A stretch of DNA of 64,000 nucleotides from [Flexibacter] sp. ATCC 35103 (GTDB lineage: Bacteria > Bacteroidota > Bacteroidia > Flavobacteriales > Flavobacteriaceae): assembly GCF_001975985.1 (NCBI RefSeq), contig NZ_MTQF01000004.1, positions 559,621 to 623,620 of the forward strand. Direction: 5' to 3'. This document shows, in pieces, positions 52,706 to 60,348 of this stretch (position 1 is its first letter; each line of letters opens with the position of its first letter). Below the pieces are notes generated by a model that saw nothing but the letters and a program-made list of their open reading frames with translations, made no database searches and was not told the origin of the DNA. A program made the translations under genes and the position numbers.

Positions 52706-53305
52706 ATGCCAACTCCAAAAATAAAAAGAGGGTATCGTAAAACACGTTATATACTTTACAAAGAAACTTTAATAGATTATAAAGAGCATTTCTGGTCATT
52801 TATAGGATCATTTGTTGGTATTGGAATTCTCTCTTATCTTGAATCTATCCGTTTTTCAGGCAGCGATATTGTTTTTCTAATTGGTTCTTTTGGAGCATCC
52901 AGCGTACTAGTTTACGGAATCATCCAAAGTCCATTCTCGCAACCCCGAAATTTAATTGGCGGTCATGTCATTTCAGCCGTTATTGGGGTTACAATAAATA
53001 AATTGGTTCCGGATATTATTTGGCTTTCCGCACCTTTGGCGGTTTCTCTTTCAATTATCTTTATGCAAATTACCAAAACGCTTCATCCTCCCGGAGGTGC
53101 AACTGCGCTTATTGCGGTTACAGGTTCTGCCCAGATAAAAGATTTAGGTTATATGTATGTACTTTCTCCGGTTTTAGACGGCGTACTTATTCTGTTTATA
53201 ACAGCATTAATTTTCAATAATATGACTTCTACAAGAAGTTATCCAAGTCATAGTACTTATCATAAACATTATCACAAGATCAGGAAAAGATTGGTTGGGA
53301 GGTAA
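52706..53305 (+). CDS. HPP family integral membrane protein
   Basis: A 199-residue protein with four hydrophobic helices. FIGSFVGIGILSYLES, FGASSVLVYGIIQSPFSQPRNLIGGHVISAVIGV and ITKTLHPPGGATALIAVTGS are diagnostic; the HPP motif is in the last (LHPPGGATA). Plant and cyanobacterial relatives transport nitrite, but the substrate here is unknown. It follows the ClC gene after 61 nt in the same direction, so the two may be co-expressed. Confidence 0.93.
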   Translation: MPTPKIKRGYRKTRYILYKETLIDYKEHFWSFIGSFVGIGILSYLESIRFSGSDIVFLIGSFGASSVLVYGIIQSPFSQPRNLIGGHVISAVIGVTINKLVPDIIWLSAPLAVSLSIIFMQITKTLHPPGGATALIAVTGSAQIKDLGYMYVLSPVLDGVLILFITALIFNNMTSTRSYPSHSTYHKHYHKIRKRLVGR

Positions 53306-53312
53306 TTTTGAC

Positions 53313-53401
53313 TTGTCATTGCGAGGAACGAAACCAATCTCACTTGCTGAATCATTTTGTGTTTCTTTGTAGTGTGGTTGCTTCGTTCCTCGCAATGACA
53401 A
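53313..53401. repeat. Inverted repeat with 20-bp perfect arms
   Basis: TTGTCATTGCGAGGAACGAA (53313-53332) is the exact reverse complement of 53382-53401, with CCA and TGG continuing the pairing. It lies between HPP and the pRiA4b-type gene. Confidence 0.8.
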
Positions 53402-53477
53402 ACTAGCCGTCGATATCTCTTTTTAAAATCTTTTCAACAAAACGTAATTCACAATTCGTATTTCATTTTTTATATTT

Positions 53478-53485
53478 TACCTTTG
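53478..53485 (+). promoter_or_regulatory. -7 box of the pRiA4b-ORF3-like gene
   Basis: TACCTTTG, a perfect TAnnTTTG box, 22 nt before ATG 53508. Confidence 0.55.
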
Positions 53486-53507
53486 ACCTTTCAAAAAAAC
53501 AAAGATT

Positions 53508-54047
53508 ATGGTTTATAAATTTAGAGTAATTCTAGACGCCGAAGAAGATATTTTTAGAGACATTGCAATTCTTGAAGATGATACTCTTGAGGATTTACAC
53601 AATGCGATCTTCAACGCTTTTGGTTTTGACGGAATGGAAGTAGCTTCGTTTTATACCTGCGATGAAACTTGGAATCAGGAAGATGAAATTGCTCTTTTTG
53701 ATACTGGCGATGTTCCCGGAGAGCAAAAAACCATGAGTGACTATCAATTATCTGATATCTTAGATAAGGATAATACCAAAATTATCTATGTATATGATTT
53801 TATTAATATGTGGACTTTCTTAGTTGAATTAGCCGCTATTGAAGATCAAATTGCAGGAGTTCCTTATCCGGAAACTTTATTCTCTCACGGAGAAATGCCA
53901 GATGAAGCTACAGAAAAAAGTTTTGAAGCAGATATGCACGACGATATCTACGGAGAATTTGAAGATGACCTTGACGAAGACGATCTGGATATGTTCGAAG
54001 GCGATGACAGCTTTGAAGATTTTGGATTTGAGGAAAATTGGAACTAA
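53508..54047 (+). CDS. Plasmid pRiA4b ORF-3-like protein
   Basis: A 179-residue protein. VYKFRVILDAEEDIFRDIAILEDDTLEDLHNAIFNAFGFDGMEVASFYTCDETW is the pRiA4b ORF-3 fold (ferredoxin-like, function unknown). The C-terminal ~45 residues are extremely acidic (FEDDLDEDDLDMFEGDDSFEDF), giving a strongly negative tail. It has its own promoter box. The family is widespread on chromosomes despite its name, so this does not by itself indicate plasmid origin. Confidence 0.88.
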   Translation: MVYKFRVILDAEEDIFRDIAILEDDTLEDLHNAIFNAFGFDGMEVASFYTCDETWNQEDEIALFDTGDVPGEQKTMSDYQLSDILDKDNTKIIYVYDFINMWTFLVELAAIEDQIAGVPYPETLFSHGEMPDEATEKSFEADMHDDIYGEFEDDLDEDDLDMFEGDDSFEDFGFEENWN

Positions 54048-54053
54048 CGTTAG

Positions 54054-54092
54054 TTGCTAAGATTCTGAGATACTAAGATTCTAAGTTTTTTT
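54054..54092. repeat. 8-nt-period repeat (CTAAGATT) left of the four-helix-bundle gene
   Basis: TTGCTAAG, ATTCTGAG, ATACTAAG, ATTCTAAG (54054-54085) are four tandem 8-mers followed by a T-run. They are the inverted counterpart of the CTTAG units to the right of the gene (54501-54540). Confidence 0.78.
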
Positions 54093-54138
54093 ATTTGAGA
54101 GATTTTTCTTGTTTTTAAGAATAATTTAAAAATAAAAA

Positions 54139-54498
54139 ATGAGTCATTTTAAAAAAATCTTAGTTTGGCAGAAGTCAATTTCCTTAGTTACTAAAATTTA
54201 CAAAGCAACAAGAACGTTTCCAAAAGAAGAAATGTTTGGATTAACTTCTCAAATACGCCGAAGTTCAGTTTCTATTCCGAGCAATATTGCCGAAGGATCA
54301 GGCAGAGAAAGTACTAAAGATTTTTTGCGATTTTTATATATTTCTATGGGTTCTATATTTGAAATGCAGACTCAGCTTGAAATTGCTAAAAATATTATTT
54401 ATATAAAAGAAGAAGAATTTAACAATTTATACGAGGATAGTCGAGAGATCGAAAGAATGTTAGCGTCGTTAATTAGAAAATTAAAAGACACTATTTAA
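54139..54498 (+). CDS. Four-helix-bundle protein (S23/IVS-encoded family)
   Basis: A 119-residue all-helical protein. LVWQKSISLVTKIYKATRTFPKEEMFGLTSQIRRSSVSIPSNIAEGSGRESTKDFLRFLYISMGSIFEMQTQLEIA is the family signature (WxxS/AxxLxxxIY, FPxEExxGLxxQxRRAxxSIxxNIAEG). Relatives are encoded in 23S rRNA intervening sequences and resemble the Avd accessory protein of diversity-generating retroelements. No rRNA or reverse transcriptase is present here. It is flanked by inverted 8-nt-period repeats and followed by a decayed copy of its own 3' end, suggesting a mobile or recombining cassette. Confidence 0.92.
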   Translation: MSHFKKILVWQKSISLVTKIYKATRTFPKEEMFGLTSQIRRSSVSIPSNIAEGSGRESTKDFLRFLYISMGSIFEMQTQLEIAKNIIYIKEEEFNNLYEDSREIERMLASLIRKLKDTI

Positions 54499-54500
54499 AA

Positions 54501-54540
54501 ACTTAGAATCTTAGAGACTTAGTATCTCAGTAACTCAAAA
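54501..54540. repeat. 8-nt-period repeat (ACTTAGAA) right of the four-helix-bundle gene
   Basis: ACTTAGAA, TCTTAGAG, ACTTAGTA, TCTCAGTA, ACTCAAAA: five consecutive 8-mers beginning 2 nt after the stop codon. Confidence 0.8.
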
Positions 54541-54621
54541 TATGAGGAAAGTCGAGAAGTAGAGAGAATGTTGGTTTCCTTATATTAAGAAATTAAAAGA
54601 TAGAAACTAAAAACTCAGAAT
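54541..54621 (+). pseudogene. Decayed 3' fragment of a second four-helix-bundle gene
   Basis: Translated, the start reads YEESREVERMLVSLY and then breaks, against YEDSREIERMLASLIRKLKD at the end of the intact gene. At DNA level the similarity continues past the stop into the adjoining CTTAG repeat. The two differ too much for a recent tandem copy, so this is more likely the remnant of an older related gene displaced by the present one. Confidence 0.75.
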
Positions 54622-54652
54622 CTTAGCAACTTAGAACCTCAGCACCTTTAAA
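54613..54652. repeat. 8-nt-period repeat (ACTCAGAA) after the gene fragment
   Basis: ACTCAGAA, TCTTAGCA, ACTTAGAA, CCTCAGCA, CCTTTAAA fill the space between the gene fragment and the NdpA start codon. Confidence 0.75.
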
Positions 54653-54653
54653 T

Positions 54654-55712
54654 ATGATCAACTTATTCAACACCCACATCGAGACGCTTGCGATACACCG
54701 CGTAGGAAACAAAAGCAGAAACGAAGCGATTTTTTTATCGGAACAGCCTTTTAACTTAAATGATGAAATTGTGCCTTTGATAAAAGAGTACTTTTTTAAG
54801 CCTTTTAGAGAGAAAGAAGAAAACTATTATCAGTTTGCGCACGAAGTCGATTTGGATTACAACGACATGTTTAAATATGCAACGGAGATTTTTGATAATC
54901 CGAATAACCTGCAGGAGATTTCTAAAAGAATCACCACGCATTTATTTGAACAATCAAATCATCCGCACATTAAAAACGGAGAAGTTTACGTAACGTATTT
55001 AACAAATCTAAGTATTGACAATAATGTTGTAGATGCTATCGGAATTTTTAAAAGTGAGTTACAAGCCGACTTTTTACAATTCGAAGAAAAAAACAGTAAC
55101 CTGGAGATGATCTTGCAACAAGGAATTAACCTGAGCAAACTAGATAAAGGCTGTTTGATTTTTAATTACAAAAAAGAAGAAGGATACAAAATTCTAACCG
55201 TTGATAGTAACCGTTATGACGCACGTTACTGGTTAGAGCACTTTTTATCTGTTGATGCTTTTGAAGATGAAAACTTCATCACAAAAAAATACTTGAAATT
55301 CTGTCAGAACTTCGCAAAAGACGTTGTTTTACCTGCAGAAGACAAAAAAGAAGAAGTAATGTTTATGAACAGATCTGTGAATTATTTCGCTAAAAATGAT
55401 CAGTTTGAAGAGCAAAACTTCCTGAATGAAGTATTAGACAATCCTGACTTGATTCCTGAATTCAAAAACTATAAAGTTGATAAAGGAGAAAAATACAGCA
55501 TCGAAGATGTAACCTCGTTCCCTATTGCCAACGCAGCAGTTTCTGACGCCAGAAAATCGATTAAAAACGTTATTAATCTGGATACTCATATTCAGATCAA
55601 AATGGATTTCATCAATCCTGAAAGCGCTGAGAAATTTGTTGAAAAAGGCTGGGATGAAGAAAAACAAATGTATTACTACTTAGTTTATTTCAATAAAGAA
55701 GAAAAAAGCTAG
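54654..55712 (+). CDS. Nucleoid-associated protein (NdpA/YejK family)
   Basis: A 352-residue cytosolic protein of the 37-kDa nucleoid-associated family. The N-terminal FNTHIETLAIHRVGNKSRNEAIFLSEQPFNLNDEI, the middle GVYVTYL-like segment NGEVYVTYLTNLSIDNNVVDAIGIFKSE and the later LDKGCLIFNYKKEEGYKILTVDSNRYDARYWLEHFL are family hallmarks. The family binds the nucleoid; the exact role is not settled. A strong terminator follows. Confidence 0.9.
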   Translation: MINLFNTHIETLAIHRVGNKSRNEAIFLSEQPFNLNDEIVPLIKEYFFKPFREKEENYYQFAHEVDLDYNDMFKYATEIFDNPNNLQEISKRITTHLFEQSNHPHIKNGEVYVTYLTNLSIDNNVVDAIGIFKSELQADFLQFEEKNSNLEMILQQGINLSKLDKGCLIFNYKKEEGYKILTVDSNRYDARYWLEHFLSVDAFEDENFITKKYLKFCQNFAKDVVLPAEDKKEEVMFMNRSVNYFAKNDQFEEQNFLNEVLDNPDLIPEFKNYKVDKGEKYSIEDVTSFPIANAAVSDARKSIKNVINLDTHIQIKMDFINPESAEKFVEKGWDEEKQMYYYLVYFNKEEKS

Positions 55713-55744
55713 TAGTTGTTCATTTTCTATTACTTACTTAAAAC

Positions 55745-55780
55745 AAAAAACGGCAATTACTGGTGTAATTGCCGTTTTTT
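55745..55780 (+). terminator. Terminator after the NdpA gene
   Basis: AAAAAACGGCAATTAC pairs perfectly with GTAATTGCCGTTTTTT around TGGT. Confidence 0.93.
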
Positions 55781-55957
55781 TATTGACTTATATCTATGTT
55801 TAATAAAACATATTAAATTTTGTAATCATAAAACCCCATTTAAGAGCATTTAAAAAAAGAAAAACGGATTAAAAAATTCAGTAGATTTGATTCTTAAGTT
55901 AAGCACAATTCTAAACTTTAGATTTTAAAGATCAATATTTAACAAACACAAAAGATA

Positions 55958-56194
55958 ATGGCAGCACTACAAAATACAGAATCTACATTAGAAAAACGCG
56001 CTTTTGAGTGTGCCAAAACATTACTCCAAAAATATCCGAATTCACCTGATCTCAAACTTGAAGAAAATTCAAATTTAGAGGATTCTTATACTATCCTGAT
56101 TACTCTTTTATATACCGAAGAGTTGCAGGCTGAAGAGCAATTAGCAATTGTAACTATTATAGATGAAATGAAACTACTGGAAGGAAACAGGTAA
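55958..56194 (+). CDS. Small hypothetical protein (78 aa)
   Basis: A 78-residue acidic, helical protein (ESTLEKRAFECAKTLLQKYPNSPDLKLEENSNLEDSYTILITLLYTEELQAEEQLAIVTIIDEMKLL). It has no signal peptide. Amino-acid usage looks like real coding sequence and the gene stands between two terminators. I do not recognise the family. Confidence 0.65.
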   Translation: MAALQNTESTLEKRAFECAKTLLQKYPNSPDLKLEENSNLEDSYTILITLLYTEELQAEEQLAIVTIIDEMKLLEGNR

Positions 56195-56220
56195 GTATTC
56201 TCTATTTTCTATTTTCCATT

Positions 56221-56262
56221 CTCTATTCTCTATTCTCTATTCTCTATTCTCTATTCTCTATT
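56221..56262 (+). repeat. Tandem repeat, six perfect CTCTATT units
   Basis: Six exact 7-nt copies of CTCTATT, preceded from 56197 by degenerate copies (TTCTCTA, TTTTCTA, TTTTCCA). It differs from the other 7-nt-period elements in lacking an inverted partner, and its purity suggests recent slippage, so copy number may vary between strains. Confidence 0.9.
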
Positions 56263-56310
56263 AAAAACAAAAAACGTTAATTACAATCGTAACTAACGTT
56301 TTTTGTTTTA
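56263..56310. terminator. Bidirectional terminator between convergent genes
   Basis: AAAACAAAAAACGTTA and TAACGTTTTTTGTTTT pair around a short middle; A-run on one side and T-run on the other serve both the 78-aa gene and the convergent TetR gene. Confidence 0.85.
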
Positions 56311-56328
56311 ACAGTTTCTCCTAAATCA

Positions 56329-56910
56329 TTACAAAATAGAAAACATTGCTTTTATGATATCATCGTAAACTTGTTTGTCTCTTTCGCCTGTTCGGGCCAA
56401 AACCCTGATTCCGGAATAGGTATTAAAAATGGATCGGGCTAAAACTCTTGCAGTATTTGCTTTTGAAATATGTCCTGAATCCTGACCTTTTTGTACGGCT
56501 TTTGTAAAAACATCTTCCATAATCTGGCTGTTATTTTTTACAATTTTAGCAATTTCTTCGTCATGCATTGCTAATTCTACAGACGAATTTACCATAAAAC
56601 AGCCCTTTGTAATCCGGTCTTCTAAACTTTCGACAACAGCTTGTTTAAAAATCTCTTTTAAGGTCTCCTTAATATTTTCCGACTTATCCAGCAGATCAAC
56701 GATTTGGTTTTGAGCATTTTTTTGATAACGCTGCAAAGATTGTGCAAATAGCTTTTGCTTGTCTCCAAAAGTATCATACAAACTGGAACGACTTAATCCT
56801 AAATGTGTTACCAAATCCTGAGCCGATGTTCCGTTATATCCTTTGTGCCAAAAAATTTCAATCGCTTTATCTAAAGCCTGATCTTCATTAAATTCTTTTG
56901 TTCTAGCCAT
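56329..56910 (-). CDS. TetR/AcrR-family regulator
   Basis: A 193-residue repressor. EFNEDQALDKAIEIFWHKGYNGTSAQDLVTHLGLSRSSLYDTFGDKQKLFAQSLQRY (~5-60) is the TetR helix-turn-helix of the type found in AcuR/YxaF-like proteins, and the C-terminal part is a helical ligand domain with a cysteine in RITKGCFMVNS. Its promoter (reverse TACCTTTG, 56935-56942) is followed upstream by a GGAACAATCGTTCC operator similar to the larger palindrome before the SDR gene, so it should regulate itself and the SDR. Confidence 0.9.
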   Translation of the reverse strand: MARTKEFNEDQALDKAIEIFWHKGYNGTSAQDLVTHLGLSRSSLYDTFGDKQKLFAQSLQRYQKNAQNQIVDLLDKSENIKETLKEIFKQAVVESLEDRITKGCFMVNSSVELAMHDEEIAKIVKNNSQIMEDVFTKAVQKGQDSGHISKANTARVLARSIFNTYSGIRVLARTGERDKQVYDDIIKAMFSIL

Positions 56911-56934
56911 GACTTTAAAATTAAATTATTATTA

Positions 56935-56966
56935 CAAAGGTATAAAAAACGGAACAATCGTTCCTG
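56935..56966 (-). promoter_or_regulatory. TetR gene promoter with imperfect operator
   Basis: Reverse-strand -7 box TACCTTTG (56935-56942), with the dyad AACGGAACAATCGTTCCT (56949-56966) just upstream of it. It shares GGAAC-n-ATCGTTCC with the SDR operator. Confidence 0.72.
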
Positions 56967-56982
56967 AATTTGTGTAAAAAAA

Positions 56983-57735
56983 TTATACTACTGCATTTAC
57001 AGTAAGACCACCATCTACAACAATTTCGGTTCCTGTTATAAATGAAGCATCATCTGAAGCCAGGAAACTAACTGTTTTAGCAATTTCTGAAGCTTGTCCG
57101 AAACGTTTCAATAAAATTTTCTCTCCTAAAATTGCTCCAAAACCTTCAACTTCTTCTTTTTCTAAACCTAATTTTCCGTATAGAGGAGTTTCTACAGGAC
57201 CAGGAGAAACAGCATTTACCCTAATTTTTCTAGGTGCTAATTCTGTTGCAAAAACACGATTTAAAGATAAAACAGCTGCTTTACTTGCGGCATAAACACT
57301 AGAATTTGGCATTCCGACATGAGCATTTATAGACGTATTAAAAATAATAGAACCACCATCATTCAGGATTGGCAATACTTTTTGAACTGTAAAATAAACT
57401 CCTTTTACATTTACATTCATAATGTTGTCATAATGTTCTTCTGAAGCTGAATCTACAGGAGCAAAAGATGCAGTTCCTGCATTTAAAAATAGAATATCTA
57501 CTTTACCAAATTGAGCTTTTACTTGTTCTACCAAACTATCAATAGATTTTAGATCTGATTGATCAGCTACGATTCCAGTAACATTTAATTCTTTTTCGGC
57601 TTGAGCCAAAGCTTCCTTGTTTCTTCCTGTTACAATTACTTTTGCACCTTTTGCTGCTAAATCTGCAGCAGCTGCATACCCAATTCCGCTATTTCCACCA
57701 GTTACTACAGCTACTTTGTTTTCTAAATTTTTCAT
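56983..57735 (-). CDS. SDR-family oxidoreductase
   Basis: A 250-residue classical short-chain dehydrogenase. The cofactor loop is VAVVTGGNSGIGYAAAADLAAKGAKVIVTGRN (TGxxxGIG), LFLNAGTASFAP is the NAG motif, and the catalytic Tyr-Lys pair is in SSVYAASKAAVLSLNR with the Ser in IIFNTSINAH. VNAVSPGPVETPLYGK closes the site. The TGRN after beta-2 suggests NADP preference. Start ATG 57735 is chosen; the frame runs back to 57780 without support. It is the likely target of the adjacent TetR regulator. Confidence 0.92.
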   Translation of the reverse strand: MKNLENKVAVVTGGNSGIGYAAAADLAAKGAKVIVTGRNKEALAQAEKELNVTGIVADQSDLKSIDSLVEQVKAQFGKVDILFLNAGTASFAPVDSASEEHYDNIMNVNVKGVYFTVQKVLPILNDGGSIIFNTSINAHVGMPNSSVYAASKAAVLSLNRVFATELAPRKIRVNAVSPGPVETPLYGKLGLEKEEVEGFGAILGEKILLKRFGQASEIAKTVSFLASDDASFITGTEIVVDGGLTVNAVV

Positions 57736-57777
57736 TTTTATTGTTTTTAAATTATTGATTATTTCATTATTATGGTA

Positions 57778-57814
57778 CAAAGATATAATAACGGAACGAT
57801 CGTTCCGTTATTAT
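57778..57814 (-). promoter_or_regulatory. SDR promoter with 30-bp perfect palindromic operator
   Basis: A perfect palindrome spans 57785-57814, centred between 57799 and 57800 with core GGAACGATCGTTCC. The reverse-strand -7 box TATCTTTG (57778-57785) abuts it. A shorter version precedes the TetR gene. Confidence 0.82.
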
Positions 57815-57934
57815 TAACGTTAATATTTCGTTAAAATAAAAATTAAGTTTAAAAACACTGATTTTCAGTGGGTAAAATCTATTAAACTATAAATGAAAGA
57901 AATAATAAAATGACGAACATTCTTAATATTTGCT

Positions 57935-57942
57935 TAATTTTG
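57935..57942 (+). promoter_or_regulatory. -7 box of the GAF-domain gene
   Basis: TAATTTTG, 20 nt before ATG 57963. Confidence 0.5.
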
Positions 57943-57962
57943 TATCCTAAAATAAAAATAAG

Positions 57963-60332
57963 ATGGATATTCAAATGTTCAACGAAAGCCCCTTTAAAAC
58001 CATAATTTCATTTCATAAACTAATTGAGTCTTTTGAAGAAATTGCTTTATCAGATGTGGATTATCGTTCGAACTATGCTAAAGCTATTTTAAAAGAGATA
58101 GAACCTATTCCTGAATTTAGAACAGGCATTGAGGATTTTTCTCTTATTAAAAACAATGAAGCCTTAATCAAAAATTTACTGGCTGACTTATTCCCTACTG
58201 CTTTAAGTCAAAACGAAATAAAAGCAGTTACAATCCCATTTCAAAATATATCATTTAATTATACAGACCGTTTCAGGAAAATTTTACGTAATGCCGGTGA
58301 TGAGTTTTATATGGAAATTCGTGATTTTGATGATCATCAGTTCTACGTTAATAACTGTTGCCTTATTTTAGGTGTATACTACAAACAACGAATAGATTTT
58401 AATAAACCTTTTTTCTACGATATTCCGGATGAAGAGGGAGTTGAAAAACATTATCGCATTTTGTACAATGCAGATTTTATGGAAATAATTCCAACTGAAA
58501 ACTCCATTCACCTTACTCAGGATGATATCGATTTATTACTAGATAATTATAATGATATTGAGCTTTGGAAATCGAAATTCCCTAAAGGAAGCTGGATTTT
58601 AAAAGGATTTGGAATTGTTTCTTTATTTGATGCAACGACAGAAAGTGCTATTTCAAATTTAAAAAGTAATTTGCTTAAACCAGATGCAAAAACGGTTGCA
58701 ACTGACGAAATAGTGACGAATATCTTTAAATCGATATTTAAAATCCCGGATTTAAAAGTTGGTTTTATTATTTACAACCCTGAAGAAGAGAAGTTTATCA
58801 GGCCGGTTAAATTTGACAATCAGCTGCAGAGTTTCTTGCTTTCAAAAGAACAGGAAGTAGATTGTAAAAATGCTTTTTTTGGATGTTCTTTCGAAAATCT
58901 TTTAGATAACAAAGAGCCTTTTGTGATTTCTAATGTAAAAAAATTCATCGAAGAGTCTTCTAACAAAAGACTTGGTGAACATTTATTAAAACAAGGTATT
59001 CAGAGTTGCGTTTTTGCGCCTGTTATAAAAGATGGCCATTTATTGGGCGTTGTCGAATTGGTTTCTGCAAACGCAAGAGATTTAAATAGTGTCAATGCTA
59101 CAAAACTGGAACTGGTTCTGCCCTACTTAACAGATACGATCGATCGTTATAATACGGATATGCAACACCAGATTGAAGCTATTATACAACGTGAATACAC
59201 TACGATTCATCCTAGTGTTTACTGGAAATTCAAGAAAGAATCACAAAATTATTTTCAAAACATAAACCATACAAAAGATTATATTTTTAAGGAAATTGTT
59301 TTTAAGAATGTATATCCTTTATATGGGCAAATTGACATTAAAGGTTCATCTGAGCACAGAAATGAAACGGTAAAAATAGATTTGAAAAATCAGCTTACGG
59401 CGATATTGAGAATTTTTGAATCTCAGGCTCCTAATACAAATCTTGTTCTCCTGGAGCAACGCAAATTTGAATTGGAATCGTTTCGTGAAGAATTAGATTC
59501 ACCATTAAAAGCAGATACTGAGCAACATATCCAACGTTATATTGAAGAAGAAATTCATCCGCTTTTAAAAAACACAAAAGAAACGGAAAAGAGTCAAAAA
59601 CTAGAACGTTTGTATTTTGAAAGCCTGGATGAAAAAACCGGATTATTTTATCAGGAAAGAAAGAAATTTGATAACGCAATGTCTATTATCAATAAAAGGT
59701 TGGCAACCGTTTTAGATAAAAAACAAATCGAGGCGCAACAAATTTATCCACATTATTATGAGCGTTTTAAAACAGATGGTGTCGAGCATAATTTATATAT
59801 TGGAGCATCAATTGCCCCAACCAGACCATTTGATATTATGTATTTGCACAATTTACGTTTGTGGCAATTGCAAACATTGTGCGAAATGGAATTAGAACAC
59901 AATCAGCTTAAAGCTTCATTGCCTTATGAACTTGACGTAACTTCGTTGATCCTGGTATTTAGTTCTGCACTTTCTATTCGTTTTAGAATGGATGAAAAAC
60001 GCTTTGATGTTGACGGAACTTATAATGCAAGATATGAAGTTGTAAAAAAACGTATCGACAAATCGAATATCAAAGGCACAAAAGACAGAATCACAGAGAA
60101 AGAAAAAATTACTATTGTATATTCTCAAAACAGTGAAGAAGCTGAGTACCTGAAATATATCAAGTATTTACAGCACAAGAAAATCCTTGAACCATCAATT
60201 GAACAATTTGAGGTTGAAGATCTTCAAGGTGTTTCAGGTTTAAGGGCGATTCGCGTAAAAGTGATCAATAACAATAACAATCCGGTGACTCAAAAAATCA
60301 CTTATCAGGATTTATTAGATGAGCTCAACTAA
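57963..60332 (+). CDS. Large GAF-domain protein of unknown role
   Basis: A 789-residue soluble protein with no signal peptide or membrane segment. Residues ~235-395 look like a GAF domain (KVGFIIYNPEEEKFIRPVKF, EPFVISNVKKFIEESS, QGIQSCVFAPVIKDGHLLGVVELVSANARDLN). The N-terminal ~230 residues and the C-terminal ~390 residues (with coiled-coil-like EELDSPLKADTEQHIQRYIEEEIHPLLKNTKETEKSQKLERLYFE) match nothing I recognise. No kinase, cyclase or phosphodiesterase motif is present. It is convergent with an HD-PycTM gene 16 nt away. Confidence 0.75.
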   Translation: MDIQMFNESPFKTIISFHKLIESFEEIALSDVDYRSNYAKAILKEIEPIPEFRTGIEDFSLIKNNEALIKNLLADLFPTALSQNEIKAVTIPFQNISFNYTDRFRKILRNAGDEFYMEIRDFDDHQFYVNNCCLILGVYYKQRIDFNKPFFYDIPDEEGVEKHYRILYNADFMEIIPTENSIHLTQDDIDLLLDNYNDIELWKSKFPKGSWILKGFGIVSLFDATTESAISNLKSNLLKPDAKTVATDEIVTNIFKSIFKIPDLKVGFIIYNPEEEKFIRPVKFDNQLQSFLLSKEQEVDCKNAFFGCSFENLLDNKEPFVISNVKKFIEESSNKRLGEHLLKQGIQSCVFAPVIKDGHLLGVVELVSANARDLNSVNATKLELVLPYLTDTIDRYNTDMQHQIEAIIQREYTTIHPSVYWKFKKESQNYFQNINHTKDYIFKEIVFKNVYPLYGQIDIKGSSEHRNETVKIDLKNQLTAILRIFESQAPNTNLVLLEQRKFELESFREELDSPLKADTEQHIQRYIEEEIHPLLKNTKETEKSQKLERLYFESLDEKTGLFYQERKKFDNAMSIINKRLATVLDKKQIEAQQIYPHYYERFKTDGVEHNLYIGASIAPTRPFDIMYLHNLRLWQLQTLCEMELEHNQLKASLPYELDVTSLILVFSSALSIRFRMDEKRFDVDGTYNARYEVVKKRIDKSNIKGTKDRITEKEKITIVYSQNSEEAEYLKYIKYLQHKKILEPSIEQFEVEDLQGVSGLRAIRVKVINNNNNPVTQKITYQDLLDELN

Positions 60333-60348
60333 TTGTTGAGCTTTTTTC

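Noticed and set aside
53508..54047. Plasmid or integrated element around the pRiA4b ORF-3-like gene
   Set aside because: No replication, partition or integrase genes are near, and the family is common on chromosomes.
54139..54498. Four-helix-bundle protein as the Avd subunit of a diversity-generating retroelement
   Set aside because: No reverse transcriptase, template repeat or adenine-biased variable repeat is visible anywhere in the window.
54501..54652. CTTAG octamer arrays as a CRISPR
   Set aside because: The 8-nt periodicity leaves only 3 variable bases per unit and no spacer-sized intervals.
56197..56262. CTCTATT array as a CRISPR
   Set aside because: Units are 7 nt, contiguous and without spacers, and there are no cas genes.
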